64,000 bases of DNA from Macrosoma leucophasiata (GCA_036365455.1 JAWQUS010000011.1:2748001-2812000); one strand, 5' to 3'; positions 10,700 through 21,410 are shown, counted from the stretch's first letter. Notes: generated by a model from the letters alone, not told the origin. A program made the numbers and translations.

Positions 10700-11322
10700 A
10701 CCGGACAAGTGTGAGTTCGACTCGCGTGGTGAGGGTTTCGTAATTTAAATAAATATTTTCGAAAATATTACAGATTTAAATGCAGGGATATAGCGGTTAC
10801 GGTGGTACCGGCATCACCGGTTATATTATTAAGAATTTTCTATTTAATTTGAATACTCAAACTTCTTATAGGTTTTCCAGTAATCTATAGGCAAATAAAC
10901 TATTTTCCACATTTTTTTCAAAATTTTAAGTTCAGTAGTTTCGGATATAGGGGGAGGGGAATGGTCAATTTTCGTCGTTTTTCTTAAATAACTTCAAATT
11001 TGTTTATGCAAAAATTATAAAAAAAATGTATCTGAGATGCTGACAACAACTTCTTTCATTTGATTTGTCACGCGACACAGTTTACGATTATTTATGTTTT
11101 ATTTTCTGATTTACTCCCCGAAAGTGCCTCCCCTGTTTAAAATTTATTATTTTCTTTGACGTGTTCATCTTTGGGTCACCAATTTACATATATTCATCAA
11201 ATTTCAATTCAATCGGTCAATTAGTTGCGGAGCAAATTGGCTGTGACAGACAGACAGACAGACAGACGCACGAGTGATCCTATAAGGGTTCCTTTTTTCC
11301 TTTTAAGGTACGGAACCCTAAA
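10700..11322 (+). mobile_element. 'TACGGAACCCT' lepidopteran repeat (family Q), long copy
   Basis: Begins with CGGACAAGTGTGAGTTCGAC, ends with AGGTACGGAACCCTAAAA, and includes a (GACA)n run at 11249-11269. Shorter relatives are at 15973-16290 and 26930-27200. This layout is common in moth genomes as I remember them; the class is unresolved and no protein is encoded. Confidence 0.6.
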
Positions 11323-11807
11323 AACAAAATTATTTGGGTCGCGTTGCAGAATTATTTCGGTCATCGAGAAGATCTCCGTCACTGGAGCTCTACCAGTATA
11401 TAAATAATCACAAAATAATCAGTAAAAACAACCTGAAGTACTGCAGTAAATGTTTTTCTACTGATTAAAATACTAATAACCATTTAGGTAAATCACGAGA
11501 AAGGTGAAGTTTTTTCACGATTTAAGAACATAATATTTAAGGATTGTTTTTGGTAAAACAAGTTGGCAGTGGAAGACAGTAATGCGCATATGAATTTTTA
11601 ACCTGTACATGCTTCAGTGAAAATATTTTCTCGGGTAACATACCGCGATGCGAGTAAGCGTATCGCCAAAAATTTTGTTTACAAAAATTTATATTTGCGG
11701 AAGTTTTTGCTGAGCAAGGAAAATGGAATTCTTGCGAGAGTTTTTTTTTGTAAAAAATAAATTTACAGCATAGTTGATGTAAATATATATATATATATTA
11801 TTTAATT
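11323..11807. other. AT-rich stretch
   Basis: 11372-11405 holds GTCACTGGAGCTCTACCAGT, a family A 5'-end scrap. Otherwise nothing recognised apart from a (TA)n run near 11784-11800. Confidence 0.5.
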
Positions 11808-11916
11808 AAGTGAAAGTGGCAAACAAGCATGCAGTTTGTTTTATATTATTTCGCATTAACACATGCTTGTGAAATATATTTTATTTTTAAAGAAAAATGG
11901 AAAGAAAAATTTGACT

Positions 11917-11991
11917 TCAGGCGAGGCTCGAACTTGCGACCTACTGGGAATCTAGTCCAGCCGCTCTTCCAATTGAGCTACTGAAGCCCTG
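11917..11991 (-). mobile_element. tRNA-like unit (family D), best preserved
   Basis: On the minus strand a 7-bp acceptor-like stem (GCTTCAG with CTGAAGT) encloses a D-arm (GCTC/GAGC) and GCAAGTTCGAGCC in the T-arm position. The anticodon loop is oversized and the T stem has a mismatch, so a working tRNA is unlikely. Related copies elsewhere support a tRNA-derived repeat or pseudogene. Confidence 0.6.
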
Positions 11992-12047
11992 CCCGATTTG
12001 TCAAATCTTTCCTTCACATCTATTGCATTGCTTTATGGTAGCAGCAG

Positions 12048-12078
12048 CGCCATCTATTACAGTTGGTAATAGATGGCG
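12048..12078. repeat. Perfect 13-bp hairpin
   Basis: Arms 12048-12060 and 12066-12078 (CGCCATCTATTAC and its complement) around a 5-nt loop. Confidence 0.75.
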
Positions 12079-13181
12079 TACATAACCAACTGACCGGACC
12101 GGAACACGATAATGCACTACCATTTAGCGGCAAGTACCTATATTAGGTAAGTCATATTGCGGAATCAATTCAAAAGACTTGAATTGCACAATTCAAGTCC
12201 ATCAGGTGGTAATGTACGGCCCTGTAATTTACGGCACAGAGGCATAACACCTTAGGCTTCAGGAGTGGTAACGCATCTGCATTTTGACCTTGGTCCTTGT
12301 GTGAGTGTCTATAGGCTTCAGTCATCACTTAACATCGATGTGAACTGCAAGCTTGTTTGCCACTTCCATTACAATATAAAAAAATATGTTTTGCTTTTAC
12401 ATGTTTCATAACAGTGCAAACGCGATACGATACATTGTCAAGAAACAGGGATTTTAACGTGTTTTTATGTGAATGTTTCATCAATACAAAGTCACGGTGG
12501 TAGTATACTGGTAGTATAACGGAGCTCGCGGGTGTGGGCACCACCGCATTACCTATCATACTTGCCGCTAAATGGTAGTGTTCAGCAATATCGTGTTCCG
12601 GCACAGGGGCATAACACCATAGGCTTCAGGAGTGGTAACGCATTTGCATTTTGACCTTGGTCTTTGTGTGGGTGTCTATAGGCTGCAGTCGTCACTTAAC
12701 ATCGATGTGAGCTGCATGCTTGCTTGCCACTTCCATAACATTAAAAATAAAACGATGATAGCTGTTCGACGATATACAAAACAAAGCAATGCAGTGTGAC
12801 ATGAAAGATTAGTTAATCTATAATGTACATGTACAGCCAGACGACACTCCGTCTCTTGTCGAAAATTAATCAAATACAGATTTTATTACGAGCGCATAAG
12901 GTGCATATGTGGTCAGTAATAATAGTGTTCAGTACTTTCCCGTTCCGGTTAGGTGGTGATGTATGGCTCCGTAATAAATAACAAAGAAGCAAAAAAGACT
13001 GCTTATAACAGAAATAATGTTGGAATATCCAGTACTTTTTTATAGCACAGTAATAAATTTCACAGAGACATAACAACCAAGGTCTCAGGGGTGGCAACGC
13101 ATCTGCATTTTGACCTCGGGTTTTGTGTAGATGTCTTTAGGCTGCAGTCATCATAAGTGGCAAACAAGCATGCAGTTCACA
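12079..13181. mobile_element. Nest of family A copies
   Basis: In order: sense-minus fragment 12079-12150, then sense-plus copies 12198-12375, 12500-12750 and 12910-13150, and the start of a sense-minus copy 13151-13181 cut by family L. The sense-plus copies end in CCATTACA or CCATAACATT plus A-rich runs, as expected for a poly(A)-tailed retroelement. Internal gaps differ between copies, so the insertions are of different age or source. Confidence 0.7.
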
Positions 13182-13182
13182 T

Positions 13183-13385
13183 TGTTTTTTTGACGTGACA
13201 ACGTCTTAAATTAGGTTGCGGCTCGGAGTCACTCATGAAAAAGTGTAACGCCCGGTAACGTAACGATGAGTCACCGAACGAGAGAGAGGCCTGCCGGACC
13301 GGCGAATGCCTTTCTACCGAGAAAAAGACGTTGTCACGTAAAATCTTCGCCCGTAAAACCGACTTTACAGGCAACCAGTTTTTTT
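13183..13385. mobile_element. Family L short element, copy 2 (inverted)
   Basis: Reverse complement of 420-626 with one difference in about 190 bp (within the GAGTCACCGAACG word). It interrupts a family A copy, whose first 31 bases lie at 13151-13181 while a fresh A start follows at 13386. It is therefore younger than at least one A insertion. Confidence 0.75.
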
Positions 13386-13740
13386 TTATGTAATGGATGT
13401 GGCAAACAAGCATACAGTTCACATTGATGTTAAGTGATGACTGCAGCCTATAGACATCTACACAAAACCCGAGGTCAAAATGAAGATGCGTTGCCACCCC
13501 TGAGACCTTGGTTGTTATGTCTCTGTGAAAGTTATAAGCATCTAGATAAAACCATAGATTTCAATGTAGATGCATTACCACTCTTGTGGCCTAAAGTGTT
13601 ATGCCTTGGTGCCGAAAATTAACAGTTTCGTACATTATCACCTGACCGGAACAAGATGATGTTGAACACTTCAATTTAGCGGCAAGTAGTAAAGCGTTGG
13701 TGCCTAAACCAGTAAGATCTATCACTGGAGCTCTACCATC
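13386..13740 (-). mobile_element. Family A copy, internally rearranged
   Basis: Starts with ATGTAATGGATGTGGCAAAC on the plus strand (reverse complement of the tail) and ends with CACTGGAGCTCTACC. The middle repeats the 'GATGCGTTGCCACC' and 'GATGCATTACCACTC' block twice, suggesting an internal duplication or a composite of two copies. Confidence 0.65.
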
Positions 13741-13810
13741 AGTGTGGTTACTATGGTAAAAAAATCATTTAAACACAAATTTACCGATTGGTATTATGCT
13801 TTTGCTAGTA

Positions 13811-14374
13811 GTAGGGAGGGTAGCCAAAAGAGGAGATTTTTGAATTTGAATCCAGCGCGTCAGATCAAGATATAGGAGATAACTAGCACCCTGTCCTCCA
13901 CCAAATCTAAGATTTCCATAAAGGGCTGAACCCTTAGGGCTTCCACTACGAGCTTGCCTCGCATCCAAGTCGTCAGAATTTTGGATGGAAGCTTTGATTG
14001 GGTTCACTTTACATCCTCTCTGAGTATCTGATCTGACATTCTTGATTAAACCACCTTTATTTTTGAAATAATCAAATGTTTTTGAAAAGGGCGCGGCATC
14101 AAAGTCATACTTCAAGAGCGTGTTAAATATTTTGAGAGGGCGTAAAATATGCCCAAACAATGCTCTTATCCAAAATTCAGACGATTCGGAAGATGAGTAA
14201 GATCGTACCGACCTTTAGAATTTTTTTAAGGGCTACCCTTTGGGCGCGCCCCTGTATAAGTTCCTACAAAGTTTAGATTTAGTGGAGGTAACCAACAGGG
14301 TGCAAGGATCTCCCATATCTTACGTGACGCGCTCGAGTAGGTAAATACAAAAATAGCACGCTGGGCTTCCCTAC
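13811..14374. mobile_element. Family H1: 564-bp TA-flanked DNA element
   Basis: Left end GTAGGGAGGGTAGCC and right end GGGCTTCCCTAC are inverted, and the next ~40 bp (GATTTTTGAATTTGAATCCAGCGCGTCA versus its imperfect complement) extend the TIR. TA flanks both ends (13809-13810 and 14375-14376), consistent with a TA target duplication. A second copy lies at 33427-33977 in the same orientation. Frames inside show no transposase, so this is non-autonomous. Superfamily not assigned; the TA target fits Tc1/mariner-like machinery. Confidence 0.7.
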
Positions 14375-14376
14375 TA

Positions 14377-15009
14377 TAGAATTTGATAAAAAAAAATGTT
14401 ATCAAATGCAAAAATCAATGGCTTATGAAAAGATATTTCCTTAACATCCGATCAGTCAATTAACTGTAAAAGCGTATACTTTCCAACTTTCAGTATTATA
14501 ACTGACATTATCAAAACTAGGTACTTAATTCCAAGTAACCTTATGTTTTAGGGTCGAACTTAAACATCAACTTTTATCTTAGCTCAATATTTTATACGTT
14601 ATTTTCCTTTGAAAGTTAAAGTCTTATAGGCGGCTGCTATTGACAGTTTCTTATTTTACTTTGAGTAAAAATATGTTTAAGCGAAAAGTTTGCTTCGCTG
14701 GATGGCTAGCAAAAAACTGTGGAGGGTATTTCTTTAAAGTTGTGATTAAATAGGGACCAACAAAAGGTGGGCGTCAATCTGGGATTTAATTTTCATGTTA
14801 GATTTAGAATGAACACTAATAGTAATTAAGGTTATTTCCATCATATAAATGGCTAGAATATAATAAGACTGTGCTGTTTGTATTTTCATGATAATATTAT
14901 TTAAGGTAGTTTAATTAAATTTATAGTTAATTTTTGTTTTTAATTATAAAAATTGGTGTTTCTGCAGTAGGTAACGTTAGAACAAGGTTCAAAGGTGGCC
15001 TACAAACAC
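14377..15009. other. AT-rich stretch, nothing recognised
   Basis: No repeat family match and no credible coding frame. Confidence 0.5.
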
Positions 15010-15108
15010 ATCGCTCACATTACTGAATACTTATTAGGCTACAGTCATTACTTAACATCAATGTGAACTGCATGCTTGTTTGCCACTTACATTACATAAA
15101 AAAGTGGT
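15010..15108 (+). mobile_element. Family A, 5'-truncated copy
   Basis: Only the 3' part is present (GGCTACAGTCATTACTTAAC to CATTACATAAAAAAG). The 5' truncation with a preserved A-rich 3' end is the pattern of target-primed reverse transcription. Confidence 0.75.
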
Positions 15109-15689
15109 AGGTACGGGTATATTGACATAAAGCTGACTTTGACCGTGCAAACAAGGGGGATGTCTAGGTTTAGCAAATATAGGTAAATGGTTTTCAATAT
15201 TTTGGTGATTCAAGTGACATACAGAAACATAAAGTATGCCCGACGTATAGAAATAGGTACGTATGCCATTAAATGGTAGCCTACAGGTATGTAATCAAAA
15301 CTCTATTTGAAAGCGATGTACGTTTTAATAAATGCATCGAAGCTGTGTTATGTCGTCGATGAATAAATGTGAGAAAAATCCATAAAACAGACAGAATAAT
15401 TTCTGTTTCAATAATTGACTGTTCTTGCTTCACATGTTCGTTAATTGATAAATTAAATTTGGGTCATCCATAAAATTCCTGTAATGTCCGCATGAAACGC
15501 ACTTGGATCAATTAAAGGGAGGCTCTCTGAAATATTAATTAATGTAATGTACCGAAGCCTACGTTCTTGCTCCGGCTGAGTGCTCTAATTACGTTAGGTC
15601 TTCCAGGACCAATGTTGAAAAACCGGCCATGTGCGAATCGGAGTTGATTAACAGGGTTCCGTACAGTTGAGAGATTCCCTATGCTACCA
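15109..15689. other. AT-rich stretch with a scrap of family Q
   Basis: 15652-15665 (GGGTTCCGTACAGT) resembles the family Q end. Otherwise nothing recognised. Confidence 0.45.
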
Positions 15690-15972
15690 TGTTTTTTTTA
15701 TGTTATGAAAGTGGTAAACAAGTTTGTAGCTCACATTGATGTTAAGCGATGACTGCAGCCTATACACCCACAGATAAACTAGAGGTCAAAATGCAGATGC
15801 GTTACCACTGAGACTTAAGGTGTTATGCCTCTGTGCCGGGAATTATAGGGCCGTACATTACCACCTAACCGAAACATGATAGTGTTGAACACTACCATTT
15901 AGCGGCAAGTATATTAGGTAATGCGGTGGTGCCTACGCCCGCGAGCTCTGTCACTGGAGCTCTACCACCAGT
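15690..15972 (-). mobile_element. Family A, nearly complete copy
   Basis: Plus strand runs from a T tract and GTTATGAAAGTGGTAAACAAG to GAGCTCTACCACCAGTAAAA, the full extent of the family. Poly(A) lies at the left because the sense is minus. Confidence 0.8.
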
Positions 15973-16290
15973 AAAATACTCTAGACTTCTCATTAGTGTT
16001 CCTGAAATCTATAGGCACAGAACTATTGAACGTACATTCAAATTTTTAAGCCTAATAATTTCGTAGATGAAGACATCTTTAGTTTTCTAATTTTTCCTCC
16101 TCCTAAGTGGTATCGTTACATAAAATTATTTTATTTCATTACATGTTAATGTTAAGATCTTCAGTTTGACTGATTCACTGATTCATCAGCCTGTTATTTT
16201 CAGAAAAAAATCGGCCGTGACAGACAAACAGATGCACGACTGATCTTATAAAGGTATTTTTCCTTTGGGGATCCCTACAAAAGTATTTGC
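15973..16290 (+). mobile_element. Family Q relic
   Basis: CTGAAATCTATAGGCA, GGCCGTGACAGACAAACAG and CACGACTGATCTTATAA follow the order of 10700-11322, with the end decayed. Confidence 0.5.
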
Positions 16291-16464
16291 CGTCAAATAA
16301 GATACCTAATTGAAACAATATCGACCTTTGTAACGTCTGTACTTGACATGCTTCAAGTTAATTGGGACTCTAGACATCATGTTCAAGTATTGTTGTAAAT
16401 GTATATGTAATGTATTAACATCAAATTAAATAATAATTAATGAGCGTAATATGTCCTTTTATTA

Positions 16465-16600
16465 CCAACCTAAAGGCGCGTTCAGACTATGCGAGGCATG
16501 CGCCGCACATGACTTGGGAGTCATGCGATGAGCGCAATATGTTTGAACATCATACTTGTAGTGAGGCAAGTGTTTCATCATTACTCGAGCCGAAAGACGT
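16465..16600. repeat. Family P hairpin-rich repeat, copy 1
   Basis: GACTATGCGAGGCATGCGCCGC and GAACATCATACTTGTAGTGA are shared with 17300-17510. The GC-rich segment is rich in inverted GCATGC words, as in hairpin MITEs. Confidence 0.55.
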
Positions 16601-16635
16601 TGAACCACATACAGTGTTGTGCGTCATTAGGAGAG

Positions 16636-16860
16636 AATATGCCATAATCGCCACGCTTGGTAGACGGATTGGCGATCGCAGTGGCGGTAATTTTATCGCG
16701 AGACGTTGATGCGCATCTTGCGTTGTTATTTTTACGGGCAGTAGTAATGGTTTGATCGTAATTGTTTGGTTGACTGACTGCACTAGCAGAAAAATTCTCC
16801 TCCAGTGCCGGGCGATGGGGTTGTCGTGGCAACCCCATCGCCCGGCACTCAAGGCGTCGT
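16636..16860. mobile_element. Family G segment ending in a 20-bp perfect hairpin
   Basis: AATATGCCATAATCGCCACG, GGATTGGCGATCGCAGTGG and a 'GTTGACTGACTGCACTAG' block match 23365-23620 and 9328-9480. At its right edge 16804-16823 and 16830-16849 are perfect complements around a 6-nt loop; this hairpin is not present at 23.6 kb. Confidence 0.6.
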
Positions 16861-16899
16861 GTTCAAGTAGTAATAAGGAGTAACATAGGCTACTTTTAT

Positions 16900-17135
16900 A
16901 CTAGCTGTGCCCGCGACTTCGTCTAAATTGGTTTAAATGTATGATTGTTCAGTACCTACCCGGACGAAGTCGTGGGCGCTGCTAGTATAAAAGTAGCCTA
17001 AGTTACTCCTTATTACATAAGCTATCTGCCAGTGTAAGTCCCGTAAAAATCGGTAGAGCCGTTCCCAAGATTAGTCGGAACAAACAGACAGACAGACGGG
17101 CAGACATACAGACAGACAAAAGTGTTGTTTTGGTA
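16900..17135 (-). mobile_element. Helitron-like element with terminal palindrome
   Basis: Starts at ACTAGCTGTGCCCGCGACTT (a CTAG end on the minus strand, followed by T) and meets an inverted GACGAAGTCGTGGGCG-CTAG block at 16965-16986. The element then continues with AAAGTAGCCTAAGTTACTCC and a run of CAGACAGACAG. The same head hairpin occurs at 26290 and 36772. Confidence 0.6.
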
Positions 17136-17299
17136 TATGTACCGTGTAAACATACATTTGCATTTAGTAAAAAGCGGTTATTTTAATATTACAAACAAAC
17201 ACGCCAATTTTATTTATTTGTTATATAGATAGTAAATGTATTTACATCAAACAAATTTATAATTTTAGCGAGCTTACCGTGACTTTTTATTTGACTTAC

Positions 17300-17510
17300 A
17301 GGCGAGGTATTAGACAAGTACGGCATGCAACGACTATGCGAGGCATGCGCCGCTCACGGCGCTCATCGCATGCCGCGGAGTGTGTGAACTTCATACTTGT
17401 GGTGAAGCATGTGTTTACTCGAAGCAAATTTATATCGAGGCGAGCATTGCAAGGCGTGCGCAACGTATCACGACATTGCATGACGCAATGTCTGGATCCT
17501 TAAACTGGTT
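17300..17510. repeat. Family P hairpin-rich repeat, copy 2
   Basis: CGACTATGCGAGGCATGCG, GCTCATCGCATGCCGCGG and GCAAGGCGTGCGCAACG form several overlapping stems. Related to 16465-16600. Confidence 0.55.
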
Positions 17511-17579
17511 GCATTTTTTCGTTTCTTCTCTTTCTTCAAACTTTTATTTGTTAGAGTCGTCGTGTCAACAAATGAAACA

Positions 17580-17629
17580 AAAGTTTGACAGTCCTTAAAT
17601 CGATTCCGATTTAAGGACTGTCAAACTTT
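17580..17629. repeat. Perfect 23-bp hairpin
   Basis: Arms 17580-17602 and 17607-17629 are exact complements around the 4-nt loop ATTC; the stem reads AAAGTTTGACAGTCCTTAAA plus TCG. Confidence 0.85.
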
Positions 17630-17769
17630 GAAAAAACCCATTACGGTACCATTCGGTACGGGGCCTATTTAATATACTTATATTCACCAGAGACGCAAGT
17701 CCACACAAATCTCTAATCGTGTGACTTACCTAGAAATTGTTCTACTCCTAATTGATGAAGCGGCTATAT

Positions 17770-17880
17770 TATATATATCCTGCGGTCGCAAGTTAGATTC
17801 TTGCCCAATGTAATTTTTTTTTCAATTCTTCCTTCAATTTTTCATTTCTAAGATACTTCTTTCTTATACTTGGAACCGGT
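17770..17880 (+). mobile_element. tRNA-like fragment (family D)
   Basis: TATCCTGCGGTCGCAAGTTA and GATTCTTGCCCAATGTAA match the 3' half of family D, followed by the T-rich body with CAATTCTTCC. Confidence 0.5.
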
Positions 17881-18502
17881 GGTACATTTGCCGAGATCAT
17901 CGACATACTTGTTGTAAAATTGCAACTATTTATAAAATACCAACGTAAACTAGAAGCTTAATACAAAATACCAATGCCACATAAAATTCCTGCTCCAATA
18001 ACTGAATTCAGTAAAACAGTTGCAGTTAAAAAAGCAGCCAGAGAACAAAGTAATCCAACCAACATGGAGTTAAATTTAAACAGGTTTTTTTCTGCGTCCC
18101 GACGCGGCGCGTACTAAAATTGAAAGACTTCAACTTTATGATAAATTCCCTCTGCCCTGGGACCGAGTTTTTCTCGATTATCTTGAAACCATTTACGTAA
18201 CAAAGTGCGCGATGAAGATTAATTTGAAATTGCAAATGGAACAGGTGACTGGAATGAAGAGATAAGGCTTCGATTGGTTCTGTTTTATAGAATCGAATCT
18301 TGTTTTGTCCATTATCTTGATTAACCCTTTTGCAGACAAAGGGATATAACTTTGCTGTGTAATCGGATTGGAAATTTTAAGGGACTCAGATGTTTTAAAC
18401 TTGCAATAATTTTACAATGATAATTAAATAAATGTACTATTTATTTTTCGCAATAACACGTGCGAGTGAACATTAGAAATTAAAAAAGAACGGAAAAAAA
18501 AA

Positions 18503-18590
18503 TTGACTTCGGGCAGAAATCAAACCTGTGACCTCAGGATAACCAATCCAGCCGCTGTACCACTAAGCTACAGTACCGAAGTCCCACACC
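18503..18590 (-). mobile_element. tRNA-like head (family D)
   Basis: On the minus strand GTAGCTTAGTGGTACAGCGG (A box) and CAGGTTTGATTTCTGCCCGA (B-box region) are bounded by GACTTCGG and CCGAAGTC. Confidence 0.6.
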
Positions 18591-18689
18591 GATCACACAC
18601 ACTTTTTCATTTTTAACCGATTTAGGGTTGGTGAACGACATTGATAACTAATTTATAGCTTACAACCGACATGATAGACTTTGCAGTTT

Positions 18690-18760
18690 ATACATACTGG
18701 GTATCCTGAGGTCGCAGGTTCGATCCCTGCCCGAAGTCAAAATTTTATTTCCGTTTGTTC
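18690..18760 (+). mobile_element. tRNA-like 3' half (family D)
   Basis: GGTCGCAGGTTCGATCCCTG is a clean B-box region, followed by CCCGAAGTCAAAATTTTATT. The A-box half is missing. Confidence 0.6.
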
Positions 18761-19558
18761 TTTAATTAAATAATTATTTTAAAAATATGTCAATCATGTG
18801 TCATCAAACATGTTTTAGCTTACTGTTACTGCCATTTAAGTACATAAGTCCCGAAGTGGCAAAGCATGCAGTTCATATTTTGATGGTACTTACGATAGTG
18901 AAGTTATGCATGCACACCAATCTGACAAAATATAGCTACCACAATTTTTGCACTGTCAACTGAATCATTAGTCCAAAAACAGCTCGAATAAAACCATTGC
19001 CAATCCTACAAACATCTTCAAAGATACTCCAGTAACTGTTTATTTGTGATACGAACCACCTTAGTGATCAAACGGGAACGCTAATGTGTTTATATTTACA
19101 CTTAAACGAATGTGGTGAATTATTTCGCCTTTTATGTGAACGATTGCGAATTATATTCTAATGCTCAAAAGGAGAATTATAATTTATTTTCGTTGTATTT
19201 GTATGTAAACGTGAGGTAGATGGAAAAACCAATTGGAGTGAAACATGTTTGTTTATTTCTAATTATTACTGCTCTGTGAAATGAGAGACAGATATTCTGT
19301 TAAGAATAATTTTAAATTTGAACTGAGTGTTTTTTTTTCAAATCTAATCGATGATTTCGGAGCCTTTATTATTTTTGCGTAGTAGTAATACCACTTTTTA
19401 ACAGAATTGAATTTCATATTTGAATTGAACTCAATAGTAGTTAAATACTCTTTTGCTTCGTTATTTGTTTCAAGTTTCAAGTTTTTAACATTTGCGTTTG
19501 AAAGTTGATGTTGATACCTACCTAGGTATTACTCTGTTTATAGACACGACCGTCATCT
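18761..19558. other. AT-rich stretch
   Basis: 18853-18877 (AGTGGCAAAGCATGCAGTTC) is a family A scrap. Nothing else recognised. Confidence 0.5.
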
Positions 19559-19560
19559 TC

Positions 19561-20000
19561 ATCATCATCATCATCATTTCAGCCAAAAGACGTCCACTGC
19601 TGAACAAAGGCCTCCCAAGGCAGGCCCAAAGAATGCCACAACGAACGGTCCTGGGCCGCCCTCATCCAGCGATTGCCCGCGACCTTCACCAGGTCGTCGG
19701 TCCATCTTGTGGGAGGCCTGCCTACGCTTCGCTTTCCGGTACGTGGTCGCCACTCGAGAACTGCTCTGCCCCAACGGCCGTCAGTTCGTCGAGCTATGTG
19801 CCCTGCCCACTGCCTCTTGAGTCTCGCTATTCGGTGAGCTATGTCGGTAACTTTGGTTCTCATGCGGATCTCCTCATTTCTGATTCGGTCTCGCAGAGAA
19901 ACTCCAAGCATAGCTCTCTCCATTGCTCTCTGAGTGACCTTGAGCCTTCTTATCACTCTGCAACTGATAGGTGTGAGTTTTTTCTTCAATACTGGTAAAT
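19561..20000 (-). pseudogene. RTE-like LINE-F 3' end
   Basis: The minus strand encodes about 130 aa of a LINE polyprotein C-terminus: RAMERAMLGVSLRDRIRNEE, then QWAGHIARRTDGRWG, GRPPTRWTDDLVKVAG and SLGLPWEAFVQQWTSFG. These are standard blocks of RTE-type elements in Lepidoptera. The tail CAGCAGTGGACGT...GGCTGAAATGATGATGATG ends at 19561 in an (ATG)n repeat. Catalytic domains are absent, so it is 5'-truncated. Its tail resembles that of the 5S-SINE family B. Confidence 0.8.
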
Positions 20001-20049
20001 TCAAAGTTGTGATTTGATGTGAATAGTTATTTTTGCCTTGCATTCAACA

Positions 20050-20335
20050 GAATCCGGACGAGGCACAGTAGATGCGATTTTATAAAGCATAAATGGAGTT
20101 AGAGGGATTCCCCGTTATGTGACTGCGACCTTGAAGATCAAACGGTTCAGCATATCGTAGAACGATGTGGTGACCCGATGGACTTCTTCGATCACAAACC
20201 CGAAGCTATGGACTGGTTGCGCAATCGGATGTGGAGTTGTAATTTATTATTTAAGTTTAAATATTTAACTTAATTGTAAAATTGTCTTTATACTGTACAA
20301 CGCCATACGATTAAATAAATAGTTAATTTTAAAAA
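20050..20335 (+). pseudogene. Jockey/CR1-like LINE 3' end
   Basis: The frame reads RTRHSRCDFIKHKWS, a stop codon, then RDSPLCDCDLEDQTVQHIV and ERC..., ending at 20271-20273. The cysteine/histidine pattern and EDQTVxHIV are typical of the C-terminus of Jockey/CR1-type polyproteins. The in-frame TAG makes it a pseudogene. AAATAAATAG follows as a possible polyadenylation region. It abuts the head side of LINE-F in the opposite orientation. Confidence 0.75.
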
Positions 20336-20854
20336 ATTCTAATATTGTACAATGTTGTAATAATTTTTCAACCGCTATCTTACTTTGCTGAAGCTTTGAA
20401 AGGCTCCATTGAATTACATTTATATAAACTTGATACATTTATTCAGTTTCCGCAAACCAAAGTATTTATATTTTCCTCCATTTGCATTCCAACTGGCCAT
20501 CAAAACAAAAAGTCCATGCACAAAGAAAACTATAAACAAAGGCACGGCGTAAAATTGTCGCTTATCAACAACCCTCACACAACTCTGTTAATAACAAAAC
20601 AAAACCATTATGGCTTTCATAAATGACAAACGCTCTGACACTCGTTGTTTTTCGTGGCCACAAATCATTTTCAAATCTTTTTTAAGTCCAGAGAGTTTTC
20701 AAAATGTTACTATGAAAAGAACAGTAATAATGGTTTAAGTAATTAGCGCCAGCGGAAATTCAGTTACGTGGAACAACTAGTTACTATTCAGTTTTAAAAT
20801 AATAATATCATAACTTTAATTCAAACTATATTTGAAAAACGTAGTTTCAAGCTT

Positions 20855-20965
20855 GCAATCTGCGCAGGAGGTAAAGATAAATGGCAGAGATAAATGGATG
20901 CATACATGCAAACACCCTCGATTCGCCAGTTACAGTTTGGCCCATGTAACGCTTATCAACCCTCA
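20855..20965 (-). mobile_element. tRNA-SINE family C, 3' part
   Basis: GATGCATACATGCAAACACC and GCCAGTTACAGTTTGGCCCA match the body of complete copies at 35343 and 44764 in reverse. A second duplicate lies at 21411-21492. Confidence 0.6.
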
Positions 20966-21091
20966 CACAACTCTGTTAATAACAAAACAAAACCATAATG
21001 GCTTTCATAAATGACAAACGCTCTAACACTCGTTGTTTTTCGTGGCCACAAATCATTTTCAAATCTTTTTAAGTCCAGAGAGTTTTCAAAA

Positions 21092-21276
21092 TCTTAATAT
21101 ATATAAATCTCGTGTCACAATGTTTGTCCTCAATGGACTCCTAAACCACTTAACCGATTATAATAAAATTCGCACACCGTGTGCAGTTAGATCCAACTTG
21201 AGAGATAAGATAGCTTACATTACGCTATGACTAATAGGAGCAGAGCAGCGCGGGCGAAGCCGGGGCGGGCCGCTAG
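21092..21276 (+). mobile_element. 185-bp non-autonomous Helitron with empty site
   Basis: Begins TCTTAATATATATAAATC, ends GGGCGGGCCGCTAG, preceded by A and followed by T. A GC-rich fold-prone segment lies just upstream of CTAG. The other tandem unit has TTTTCAAAA directly joined to TGTTACTATG (20695-20714), while this unit has the same two words split by the insert with no target duplication. TC...CTAG between A and T is the Helitron rule. Confidence 0.85.
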
Positions 21277-21410
21277 TGTTATTATAAAAAGAACAGTATA
21301 TATGTTTAAATAATTAGCGGCAGCGGAAATTCAGTTTCACATACCTACTATTTCCTATTCAATTTAAAAATAATATATCTTTACTTTCATTCAAACAATA
21401 TTTGTAACAC

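Noticed and set aside
11917..11991. Functional tRNA gene
   Set aside because: Acceptor and D arms pair, but the anticodon loop is oversized, the T stem has a mismatch, and diverged relatives mark it as a repeat.
13765..14160. 131-codon open frame on the minus strand
   Set aside because: It runs through family H1 and beyond its end; no protein motif, and the H2 copy does not preserve it.
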